Source: Planctomycetota bacterium
Lineage (GTDB): Bacteria > Planctomycetota > Planctomycetia > Pirellulales > Pirellulaceae
DNA: 64,000 nucleotides
NCBI GenBank assembly: GCA_026692865.1
Contig: JAPLNI010000025.1
Coordinates: 62,001 to 126,000 of the forward strand
Direction: 5' to 3'
Part shown: in pieces, positions 46,205 through 53,757 of the stretch
Layout: every line of letters starts with the position of its first letter
Position numbering within the stretch: the first letter of the stretch is position 1
Position numbers and translations under genes: made by a program
Notes under the pieces: model-generated
The model's input: the letters and a program-made list of their open reading frames with translations, nothing else
Told to the model about the DNA's origin: nothing
Databases searched by the model: none

Positions 46205-46682
46205 ATTCATCAGCCCACCAAGAAATCCCCTCTGGTTCAGCCACATCCATCAGTGCAAGCAGGTTGTTTCCAAGTGTCCAAATCAAGATTTCTTGGAATT
46301 CGGAACATCAATCGATTTGCCAAGACGACTTGTCAATGATTATTCGCTACTGATTTAACAGTTCTGGAAAGCGTTTAAATCGTCAGGAGAAGCAGGCATC
46401 CATGCCCATTCGCTCATTCAAACCGACCGTCGAGCCTACAAACTTTGGTGTCTGCAGATCGTCGGTTGGCCTGGATTGGCGGCGCATCCTCTGCGCTTCA
46501 TCTCCCAAGGTTGGGCTCTTTCTGTGACTACATCACAAAAGCGTCATTCCAATCGGCTTTGTCTTATGTGGATTTCAGTGGTAAATCTGATAGCGATTTG
46601 ACACTTTGATTTTCGGCAACTCTCTGCTTTTGACATTGAATTGCTGTTATTGAATTGCAAATTTGGATTTCAAGCTTGTTTT

Positions 46683-46836
46683 TGCTTTGTCAAAATTTAA
46701 ATTCGGGGTATTTGAATTCTTGAGAATCCAGATATCGATAGGTGAACCAGTAAAACCCTGCAGTCTTCAGATGTCTAACGACATCTGCTACGAGTACAAT
46801 TACTATCCCCCGCTTTTAATCTGGACGAAGTACTAG
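46683..46836 (-). repeat. MITE-like dispersed repeat, copy C (inverted)
   Basis: Read on the minus strand, this has the terminal TACTTCGTCCAGATTAAAA, then the hairpin CAGATGTCGTTAGACATCTG (plus coordinates 46768-46787), GAAGACTGCAGG, and a diverged second hairpin (GGATTCTCAAGAATTC) and end TTTTGACAAAGC. The order matches copies A and B. It sits between the zinc-ribbon protein and the amidotransferase homologue; the 46210-46680 stretch beside it shows nothing else. Confidence 0.75.
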
Positions 46837-47576
46837 GCCACCATTCGGAGTTCTGCCGATTGAGATTGAACACCTTCGATAAACTCCTCGAAGATCCGGA
46901 TGTCCAGTGCACTTGCAGCCGAGGATTCTGGATGAAACTGGGTGCCCATCGCAAACCAATTGGCGATGTCACTTTCAAATGCTTCGATGATTCCATCTTG
47001 GCACTTGGCTGTGCAACGGAAGCCGTCGGCCAAACGCGCGACGGCCATATGATGACGACTTGCTACGCGAATTTCACCTTCACCATAAACGCGACCGAGT
47101 ATGGAGTTGCTTTCGACCACTAGCGAATGTCGATGATTCGGGTCTTGGTTATCGCGGTGAGGAAGTGCTCCTGGTACATCGACAGGAATGTGGTAATACA
47201 AATCACCACCTTGAACAACGTTGAGAAGTTGGTGTCCGACACCAATACCGAAGACAGACATTTTTCGCTCGCAGATTTCCATCGCTAGTCGTCGATCAAA
47301 ACGCTCGCGACGAGCTTCCATCGGCTTAATGGAGCTGTGCATATGAAAACCATCATTGCGTGGATCTAAATCGGCTCCACCAGTTAAGACAAAGCCGTCG
47401 AGCCTATCCAATAGCTCTGACACGGAGTCTTCATCGTCGATAATGGGAACGATGACCGGTATACCGCCCGCCGCAGCGATACTGTCAAAGTAACCCGCCG
47501 CCAAGAAACTGTAAGCTGGGACGCCTTGATGGCTCCCTCGATAATCCGCGTTAAGACCAATAAGTGGTTTCGACAT
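46833..47576 (-). CDS. Class I glutamine amidotransferase-like (peptidase C26/PuuD-type) protein lacking the catalytic cysteine
   Basis: A 247-residue protein with the gamma-glutamyl-GABA hydrolase pattern: KPLIGLNADYRG, DSIAAAGGIPVIVPI, RLDGFVLTGGADLDPR, RDNQDPNHRHSLVVE and GTQFHPESSA with His215 and Glu217. The nucleophile elbow, normally GICRGxQ, reads GIGVGHQLLNVVQGG (110-124), so the cysteine position (112) is glycine (codon GGT). Without the nucleophile the usual hydrolase chemistry should be lost, leaving a binding or regulatory protein. ATG 47576 starts the conserved fold; an upstream in-frame start at 47633 adds a non-conserved stretch. It is not next to any gene of gamma-glutamyl or polyamine metabolism. 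Confidence 0.85.
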   Translation of the reverse strand: MSKPLIGLNADYRGSHQGVPAYSFLAAGYFDSIAAAGGIPVIVPIIDDEDSVSELLDRLDGFVLTGGADLDPRNDGFHMHSSIKPMEARRERFDRRLAMEICERKMSVFGIGVGHQLLNVVQGGDLYYHIPVDVPGALPHRDNQDPNHRHSLVVESNSILGRVYGEGEIRVASRHHMAVARLADGFRCTAKCQDGIIEAFESDIANWFAMGTQFHPESSAASALDIRIFEEFIEGVQSQSAELRMVA

Positions 47577-48030
47577 TGAGAAGATCCCTTCCTCGAGCGA
47601 AAATGATAAAACAACGAATGCTAAACCCTGCAAGGTTGACGATTTCCACTCGTGAATCAGGCTTTACTACGGACTCGTAAGGAGAACTCATATAATGCCA
47701 TTCGTAGCGGTCGCGACTGCGATAAATCCGATTGCAATCCTTGCAAGAAACGATGTCATTGTGTCTCATGTTTTTCGCATTGAATAATTCAATAACCAAG
47801 CACATGTTTCACTTGACTGACGAAGCATATCAGCCGATTGACCGTACGCAATAATTCATACCTATTTGACAATCTTCACATTTGCTAGCACCATATCTAG
47901 TGTTTTGCAGCATCAAAACACACGGGGCTGGAGAGAATAGGTAAGGGACGGTTGAACGAAATAAATGTGACGCAATCGAAACGCCCCCTCTTACCGTCTG
48001 TTTAACGCACTTTAACGATTGATAGTGGCT
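47577..48030. other. Intergenic region
   Basis: About 450 bp between divergent genes. A 72-codon minus-strand frame starting at 47769 contains a Cys-Lys-Asp-Cys motif and reads plausibly, but it runs into the first codons of the amidotransferase homologue and is not supported further. I see no repeat copies or RNA. Confidence 0.35.
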
Positions 48031-49104
48031 ATGATCTTCAACCGTGTAGCATTGGCCTCGATCGGCTGTGTGCTGCCTCCAGAAATTTGGTCCTCGGAAT
48101 CGGTCGAAATTCGCTTGTCTGCACTCTACCACAGGTTGAATTTGCCTCTTGGAAGACTGGAATTGATGAGTGGAATTCGGGAGCGACGGATGTGGGCTCC
48201 GTCGACGAGCATCACCAATCCGAGTATCGAGAGCTGCAAACGAGCTCTTGCCGCTGCAAGCATCAAACCTGAGGCAATTGGCTGCCTTATTCACGCTAGT
48301 GTATGCCGAGATTTCTTGGAGCCTGCCACGGCTTGTGGAGTACACGCCGCCTTGGGATTATCAAAAGATGCTTGGGTTTATGACGTTTCCAATGCTTGTC
48401 TTGGAGTCATGAATGCGGCTGTTCAAATTGCGATGATGATCGAGGCCGGTATCATTGATGCGGGGTTAGCGGTGGGAACGGAAAACGCTCGGGGGCTCGT
48501 GGAAAGCACGATTTCCCAGCTCAATCAAGACACCAACCTTACTCGCAAATCGATCAAGCCAGCCTTTGCATCCTTGACGATCGGGTCGGGCTCCTGTGCT
48601 TGGCTCTTAGTTAATCGCGAAAAGTATCCCAACCGAGGATCCTTTCATGCTGCTGTGGCGCGAGCTCACACTGAAAACCACAATCTTTGCCAAAGCGACA
48701 CAGACCAATCGGGCTCAGGCATGCAACCTCTGATGAATACCGATTCGGAGCTGCTTTTGGAACAAGGAATCGCCACGGGGGCAGCGGCTTTTCGAGCGAT
48801 TGAACCGCTCTTGCCTTGGAGTCGCCAATCAATGGATGCGACCGTGTGCCACCAGGTCGGCTCTACCCATCGCAGGATGATGCTGGAACGTATCGGACTT
48901 CCGATTGAAAAGGACTTCGCAACGTTCGAATCACTCGGAAATACCGGTTCAGTCGCACTTCCTACTGCCCTCGCGATCGGTCTGCAATCCGGCGCAATTG
49001 CACAGCCCTCTCGAGCGGTCTTAATGGGAATCGGCTCGGGCATCAATTCGGTTATGATTGCTACCACGTTGGACGAGGTAGCAGTGATTGGCGATTCTCT
49101 TTAA
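48031..49104 (+). CDS. FabH/OleA-like 3-oxoacyl-ACP synthase III
   Basis: A 357-residue thiolase-fold ketosynthase. The acyl-accepting cysteine is Cys123 in YDVSNACLGVMNAAVQIAMMIEAGIIDAGLAVGTENAR; the catalytic His is in VCHQVGSTHRRMMLERIGL and the Asn in TFESLGNTGSVALPTALAIG. The SNACLG form of the active site recalls OleA, the Claisen-condensing enzyme of long-chain olefin synthesis, as well as FabH. No oleB/C/D or acyl-carrier gene is adjacent, so the pathway is open. ATG 48031 is preferred to TTG 48019 because it starts the conserved first strand (FNRVALASIGCVLPPE). Confidence 0.85.
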   Translation: MIFNRVALASIGCVLPPEIWSSESVEIRLSALYHRLNLPLGRLELMSGIRERRMWAPSTSITNPSIESCKRALAAASIKPEAIGCLIHASVCRDFLEPATACGVHAALGLSKDAWVYDVSNACLGVMNAAVQIAMMIEAGIIDAGLAVGTENARGLVESTISQLNQDTNLTRKSIKPAFASLTIGSGSCAWLLVNREKYPNRGSFHAAVARAHTENHNLCQSDTDQSGSGMQPLMNTDSELLLEQGIATGAAAFRAIEPLLPWSRQSMDATVCHQVGSTHRRMMLERIGLPIEKDFATFESLGNTGSVALPTALAIGLQSGAIAQPSRAVLMGIGSGINSVMIATTLDEVAVIGDSL

Positions 49105-49242
49105 CCTCCGCCTTTGTTGAGGTTTCTTGCAACCAGGCGATGACCATTTTAAAAACCTGATTAGACTTATCAAACAAATAACGTTGACCAGCAAGTCATT
49201 ATCTAGAAGCTGTTAGATTTTCCTTTTTGAAAGTTTGTTTTG

Positions 49243-50238
49243 ATGCGAGAGTTTCATGTTTGTGGGCTAGGCAACGCGATCGTCGATATTTTTTTGGAGG
49301 TCGACAACAAGGCTTTTGAGGGACTGGGCTTCGAGAAAGGAACCATGCGTTTGATTTCGCCAGAAGAGCAGCAAGACTTGCTGGCCAAGTTTCATGATGG
49401 GAGTTACGACTTGCGATTGGTAAGTGGCGGATCGGTTGCCAACTCGGTGATCGGTTTATCACAACTTGGAGGCAAAGCCGCGTTTATCGGCTGCGTAGGA
49501 GATGACCGTTATGGATTGCACTACGCCGAAGAGTTTACGCAATTGTCGATCGATCTTGGCAACCCGGTTTTGGTCGGCAAAACGACCGGGACCTGCGTAG
49601 CGATCATCACACCAGATGCTGAACGAACCATGCGCACAAGCTTGGCTGTCTCCAGCGAGTTAGCAGCGAAACATGTCGACGCCGCTCGCATCGCTGCCTC
49701 AGAGTGGCTCTTTATCGAAGGCTACGTTTTTGCCAACGCGGACACTGGACAACACGCCATTCGCGAGGCAATCAAAATTGCGAAAGCATCCGGAACAAAG
49801 GTCGCCCTGACTTGCTCCGATGCGTTTATTCCTCAAGTCTTCGGAGACGTTTTCAAGGAAGCTTTAGCTCAAAGCGATCTGTTGTTTTGCAACGCACCCG
49901 AGGCGATGGCTGTCACCGGAACAACTTCAAGTGCCGATGCCTTCGAAGCTCTTGAGTCGATGGTTCAATCGTCCGTCGTCACCGATGGTCCTGCTGGCGC
50001 TTTCGTTCGCTTCGATAGAAAAACCGCACACGTTCCAGCTTGTCCCTGCCAACCCAAAGATTTGACCGGTGCGGGAGACATGTTCGCGGGAGCTTTTCTC
50101 TACGGCATTACCTCAGGAGTAGAACCTGCCTTAGCAGCCAAAGGTGCAAACTACATGTCGATGAAAGTCATCACGCAAGTGGGAGCAAGACTCCATCACG
50201 GTGCCAAAGATTTTTGGAATACCGGAATTACGGCGTAG
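49243..50238 (+). CDS. PfkB-family carbohydrate/nucleoside kinase (adenosine-kinase-like)
   Basis: A 331-residue ribokinase/PfkB-fold kinase. It has the N-terminal VCGLGNAIVDIFLEVD, the substrate loop RLVSGGSVANSVIGLSQLGGKAAFIGCVGDDRYGLHY, and the signature DLTGAGDMFAGAFLYGI with the catalytic Asp. This pattern (SGGSxANS) is typical of bacterial adenosine-kinase-like proteins, but ribose, fructose or other substrates cannot be excluded. ATG 49243 is chosen over TTG 49240. It follows the ketosynthase by 138 nt in the same direction. Confidence 0.9.
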   Translation: MREFHVCGLGNAIVDIFLEVDNKAFEGLGFEKGTMRLISPEEQQDLLAKFHDGSYDLRLVSGGSVANSVIGLSQLGGKAAFIGCVGDDRYGLHYAEEFTQLSIDLGNPVLVGKTTGTCVAIITPDAERTMRTSLAVSSELAAKHVDAARIAASEWLFIEGYVFANADTGQHAIREAIKIAKASGTKVALTCSDAFIPQVFGDVFKEALAQSDLLFCNAPEAMAVTGTTSSADAFEALESMVQSSVVTDGPAGAFVRFDRKTAHVPACPCQPKDLTGAGDMFAGAFLYGITSGVEPALAAKGANYMSMKVITQVGARLHHGAKDFWNTGITA

Positions 50239-50379
50239 GCTAAAACCTACGTCACCGCAACGCGGTACCTTAGAGGCAGCAATGGCGTGGGGAAATTTTT
50301 CCACACGTAGATAATCAAAAGAGCAGTTAGCATGATCCGTTGCATCGCCTCGAAATAAGTTCAAAGAATCGAAAAAAGG

Positions 50380-50414
50380 GGCTCGTACATTATCACAAAT
50401 AATGCACGAGCCCT
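50380..50414 (-). terminator. Strong hairpin with T run on the minus strand (orphan terminator)
   Basis: GGGCTCGTACATTAT pairs with ATAATGCACGAGCCC (one mismatch) across a short loop. Read on the minus strand it is followed by CCCCTTTTTT. This would terminate a minus-strand transcript, but the nearest firm minus-strand gene ends at 51097, 680 bp away, and the plus-strand kinase gene ends 140 bp upstream. It may end an unannotated small transcript. Confidence 0.55.
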
Positions 50415-50930
50415 ATCTACCGCGAAAAATGAGCCTCACCCGATTGTTGGGTGTGTCGCGAGATCGGTATCACATGGATCCGGTGTCGGACGCTTCTAAG
50501 ATCACGGTGCCTCCCTGACTTACGCATCAACCAAAAGGAATTCAGAACACATCCATGCGTTGTTGCCTCTCGATCGCTGGGTGAGATTCAGGTTATTGGT
50601 GGTGAGCCGGTTTCGAAGTAACCGCTGCGTTGACCACACTCGTCCCATTCGTACGCTGTAACCAAATCTCGAAGGGACCACGTAGCAGACAGCGTGCCAA
50701 GACCAAAGATTTGCATGAAGTCGCAATAATTTCTTGGCTTCTCCCGATCAAACCGTAAATATAGGGAGATTTTGTGATTTAGGCCGGCTTCGCTCAGCGG
50801 AATTTACGATCGAATGTAAAATCGATTTTCAATCTCTTGTAAATTTTACAAGTGCTAGCAAACCATTTTACAAATTTACAAATTTCGAACCGGGAAAGCA
50901 CCCTGCAAACCTGGACGTGAGGGGATGGGC
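50415..50930. other. Region without a supported gene
   Basis: About 500 bp between the orphan hairpin and a REP copy. A minus-strand 68-codon frame (50520-50726) is open but has no family resemblance; another frame of the same strand reads partly protein-like, ending about 50590. These may be remains of a decayed gene or a small RNA; neither is supported enough to annotate. Confidence 0.35.
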
Positions 50931-50934
50931 ATTT

Positions 50935-51025
50935 TTGTGAGCTATAGTCTCGGGCTCATTCTGGCAAACTGTGACAAAATCGAAAACCGTGGCTAACGCC
51001 ATCGGCTTAGATTTCATTAGCACCT
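50935..51025. repeat. REP/BIME-like element, copy c
   Basis: The stretch TCGGGCTCATTCTGGCAAACTGTGACAAAATCGAAAACCGTGGCTAACGCCATCGGCTTAG (within 50949-51010) follows the loop and right arm of copy a with few changes, and TTTCATTAGCACC continues as in copy a. The left arm is degenerate. The similarity of the loop, not just the arms, shows that whole units were copied. Confidence 0.75.
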
Positions 51026-51096
51026 GGCAAACCCCTATCGCCCCAGGACAGCCTACCGTCCCAGGGCAGAAGGGCATTCAAAGCAGCACTTCAGGC

Positions 51097-51393
51097 TTAG
51101 CGGTACAGAACCGTTGCGTACCAACCCTTAGGACCGCGAGCCACGCCGATCTCTACAGGCGTCTTCTGACCCCAGTAGCAGCAACGACGAATAGCATCGT
51201 CTGCCGAAACAGTCGAAAATCCAACCCCTTCATAGCGACCAGCTCCCATGGAACCGCCTACATGGCGCATTTTTCCTTCAGAAGCTTGCCTTTGCGATTT
51301 AGCTTGTGCAATTCCTTGATTTGCAGATGCGGGTAGTGAGAAACTTGCAACCAAGAGGCCACAAGCGATAAGAGAACATGCAAAACGACGCAT
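51097..51393 (-). CDS. Small exported protein with a CC motif
   Basis: A 98-residue protein with a signal peptide (MRRFACSLIACGLLVASFSLPASA) and a mature part of about 74 residues: MGAGRYEGVGFSTVSADDAIRRCCYWGQKTPVEIGVARGPKGWYATVLYR. The Gly/Tyr/Trp pattern and adjacent cysteines suggest a small folded domain, possibly with a disulfide or redox role, but no known family is recognised. Start ATG 51393. It stands alone, with REP copies on both sides. Confidence 0.7.
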   Translation of the reverse strand: MRRFACSLIACGLLVASFSLPASANQGIAQAKSQRQASEGKMRHVGGSMGAGRYEGVGFSTVSADDAIRRCCYWGQKTPVEIGVARGPKGWYATVLYR

Positions 51394-51572
51394 GTCGTGT
51401 TACTCCATTTGCGAGACAAAAACTCGAAAATCCATTTCAATTCAAAAGCGACTCATTCCATCAAGCCGCCACCACATCCCACCAGGTTTACGCATTCAAC
51501 CCATCTTGTCAAAGGGCTTGACAACCCAGGCAGAATTGAGGAGATGAGCAAAATACCCAACAGGGGGGAGAA

Positions 51573-51661
51573 CCTGAGCCGCTGGCGATAGCCGCGTTAG
51601 TGGAAGTTCCTGCGCAAGCGAATGGTTAGTCTCTTGAACTCGGCTAACGCCTGAGGCTCAA
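51573..51661. repeat. REP/BIME-like inverted repeat, copy d (second subfamily)
   Basis: CTGAGCCGCTGGCGATAGCCGC and its partner CGGCTAACGCCTGAGGCTCA enclose a loop (CGTTAGTGGAAGTTCCTGCGCAAGCG...) that differs from copies a-c but matches copy e near 61.0 kb. So two subfamilies with different loops share the same arms. Confidence 0.78.
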
Positions 51662-51727
51662 TAAAGCGACTCATAAACTTCCGGGCTTGAATTCAGCGAC
51701 CCAAAAGGCGGAATAGGACACTGATTT

Positions 51728-51778
51728 CGCGGACTACACGGAGGAGGAATATTAGGCGATTAATCCGTGTCGTCCGCG
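51728..51778. repeat. Imperfect inverted repeat near the ABC ATPase 3' end
   Basis: GCGGACTACACGGA pairs with TCCGTGTCGTCCGC (13 of 14) across about 21 nt. It lies about 70 bp beyond the ABC ATPase stop on the minus strand. It lacks a strong T run, so it is not clearly a terminator. The rest of 51394-51848 holds REP copy d and nothing else I can support. Confidence 0.45.
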
Positions 51779-51848
51779 TCGTCCGTTTCCAATCACCCAG
51801 CAAATAGATTGGTTTTTCTAAGTCATATCGCAATAGATTGGGCTCACA

Positions 51849-52505
51849 TCAGGCGAGCATCAACCGCTGTCCCATCGCGGCTGCGACTTCCAACGAGTGC
51901 GTAACGACAATAAGAAGGAAGCTCTCCTGTTTTTGCAAATTCAGCAGAAGCTCCGTGATGGATTTTGCGGAAACTGGGTCCAAGTTTCCCGTGGGTTCGT
52001 CAGCCAAAACTAGCTTCGGCTTCAGCAACAGCGATCGAGCAATCGCGATCCGCTGCTTTTCTCCGCCACTGAGCTCACCTGGCAAGTGATCGGCACGCTC
52101 GCTCAGCCCGACTGCCTCAAGGAGTTCTCTCGCTCTCGCGTACTGTTCTGCGGTCGATGCACCAGCTGCCAGAGCCGGAAGCAACACGTTCTGAATTGCC
52201 GTTAATGCCGGCATCAAGTGGTGGTCTTGAAAAACAAAACCAATTTGTCGGTTTCGGAAGCTTGCTTGTGACTGGGCGTCGAGTGCAAACGGGTCTTCGC
52301 CGAAGAGCGTAACTGTTCCGCTAGTCGGCTGATCGAGCGTGCCAATGATCTGGAGCAGGGTTGATTTCCCTACTCCACTGGGGCCTGTGATTGCTAGGCT
52401 CTCACCCGACGAAAGCGAGAGACTGACACCACGCAGAATGTGCAGCTCGGAACGACCACTGCTAAAGGTCTTACAAATATTGTTGACAACTAAATCTGGC
52501 TGCAC
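51849..52505 (-). CDS. LolD-like ABC transporter ATP-binding protein
   Basis: A 218-residue ATPase of the LolD/FtsE/MacB class. Walker A is ITGPSGVGKSTLLQIIG, the signature HLPGELSGGEKQRIAIARSLL, Walker B KLVLADEPTGNLD and the H loop IVVTHSLEV. The segment IGFVFQDHHLMPALTAIQNVLLPALAAG is the usual coupling region of this class. LolD works with LolC/E permeases to extract lipoproteins, and MacB-type relatives export other substrates. No permease gene is adjacent, which is unusual. Start GTG 52505; the frame is open upstream through a 15-bp tandem repeat, but no start codon occurs there before a TAG at about 52607. Confidence 0.88.
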   Translation of the reverse strand: MQPDLVVNNICKTFSSGRSELHILRGVSLSLSSGESLAITGPSGVGKSTLLQIIGTLDQPTSGTVTLFGEDPFALDAQSQASFRNRQIGFVFQDHHLMPALTAIQNVLLPALAAGASTAEQYARARELLEAVGLSERADHLPGELSGGEKQRIAIARSLLLKPKLVLADEPTGNLDPVSAKSITELLLNLQKQESFLLIVVTHSLEVAAAMGQRLMLA

Positions 52506-52524
52506 GGTAGATAATGTACTGACA

Positions 52525-52599
52525 GGATTATGGACGGCGGGATTATGGACGACTGGATTATGGACGACGGGATTATGGACGACGGGATTATGGACGGCG
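52525..52599. repeat. 15-bp tandem repeat (5 units) upstream of the ABC ATPase
   Basis: Five contiguous copies of GGATTATGGACGACG (with single-base variants GGCG and ACT) cover exactly 75 bp. It begins 20 bp upstream of the ABC ATPase GTG start. On the minus strand it is in frame with that gene and would read VHNPV repeats, but without a start codon. Confidence 0.95.
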
Positions 52600-52644
52600 A
52601 GTAGATTCTAGAACGATAGTACAACCATCTCCTATCATAGCGAC

Positions 52645-53757
52645 TTAAACCGTGCGGCGTGATTCATCGGCTAGTAGTTTCTCAAGTCTTCGTTGAAGCC
52701 TGTTGCCGACCGTTTCAGGACCGGATGAAGTTGAATCATCCACTGCCGAAGCAGTTGAATCTGATTCCACCAGGTTTGCAACACCAGGCGCCGGTGAACC
52801 ATCTGAATCAAGCGGCATTTGTGGAGCTGAAGATTTCGCTTGAAGAGGAGGCCCGGGATTTCCAAAGGGTCTACATATCGTTCCATCATGAATATAGAGA
52901 CGATTACGGCCTCCCATTTTCGCTGCATAGAGTGCCTCGTCAGACCGTCGAACGAGATTGCCGAGTCGTTCCTCGGGGCCAATTTTCGAAACGCCACACG
53001 AAACGGTTATGGGAATGCTTACCCCTTCCGTTTCCATGATTCTTGCTTGAACGCTTTTGCGGAAGTCATCGATCCTCTGTGCTGTGGATTCGATGGTCAA
53101 ATCCGCTAGGATCGCAAATTCTTCGCCCCCATAGCGAGCCACATCGATCCCTTCTCCCTGGAGCGTTTTCAACTGAGCGGCAAGGTCTTTTAATACAGCA
53201 TCGCCCGCGGGATGACCAAATGTGTCGTTGATCTTCTTGAAGAAGTCGATGTCGATCAGCACAAGGCAGAACGGCTTTTTGGACGTCTTCCATCGTTGCA
53301 TTCGCTCGTCCATTTTATGATCAAACGCACGACGGTTCGACAATCCCGTCAGACCATCCGTTCGAGCTTCGGTCAGATATCCGGCGAGCTCCTTGGTTTG
53401 CGTTTCGATCCGGTTCTCAGCCGCCTCCAACTGTGCTTTTAGCTCATTATTTGCAGCAGTAATGCGAGACAATAATGCTTGAACTTCTTCAGCAGATGGC
53501 TTTTTACCCGATTCGTTTGCACGCTTTGCGAGGGACTCAAACTCGGCTTGATAAGCTGAAAAGTTGCCAGCAAAATCACTTGTGATCGAAGCGAAGTTCC
53601 TTACGAAGCGAAGCACTTGAGCACGTTCTAGGGAGTCATCAACAACTTGCGGAGGAGCCATCCGCCGCCCAATCCAAATACCTAATAACAACCCTAACAA
53701 GAGGAGCGTTGTGCCGAGTATCAGACCGGCCAAGAACATGGGAGTGCTTGGATTCAT
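52645..53757 (-). CDS. Membrane-anchored diguanylate cyclase (GGDEF)
   Basis: A 370-residue protein. An N-terminal membrane helix (MFLAGLILGTTLLLLGLLLGIWIG) is followed by a helical region with a coiled coil (RITAANNELKAQLEAAENRIETQTKELAGYLTEA) and a GGDEF domain: DGLTGLSNRRAFDHKMDERM, VLIDIDFFKKINDTFGHPAGDAVL, VARYGGEEFAIL (active site) and SDEALYAAKMGGRNRLYIHDG. An RxxD-type inhibitory site is not evident before the GGEEF motif. It should make cyclic di-GMP. The tail of about 70 residues is Ser/Pro-rich. The ATG (53757) overlaps the glgC stop (53754-53756) in the sequence ATGA. Confidence 0.92.
   Translation of the reverse strand: MNPSTPMFLAGLILGTTLLLLGLLLGIWIGRRMAPPQVVDDSLERAQVLRFVRNFASITSDFAGNFSAYQAEFESLAKRANESGKKPSAEEVQALLSRITAANNELKAQLEAAENRIETQTKELAGYLTEARTDGLTGLSNRRAFDHKMDERMQRWKTSKKPFCLVLIDIDFFKKINDTFGHPAGDAVLKDLAAQLKTLQGEGIDVARYGGEEFAILADLTIESTAQRIDDFRKSVQARIMETEGVSIPITVSCGVSKIGPEERLGNLVRRSDEALYAAKMGGRNRLYIHDGTICRPFGNPGPPLQAKSSAPQMPLDSDGSPAPGVANLVESDSTASAVDDSTSSGPETVGNRLQRRLEKLLADESRRTV

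Noticed and set aside
47551-47769. A 72-codon minus-strand frame with a Cys-x2-Cys motif
   Set aside because: It has only one cysteine pair, overlaps the amidotransferase start and has no family resemblance. It could be a real small protein, but the evidence is too thin.
50868-51077. A 69-codon minus-strand frame
   Set aside because: It is derived from REP copy c and shares the same artefactual peptide as the 8.3-kb frame.
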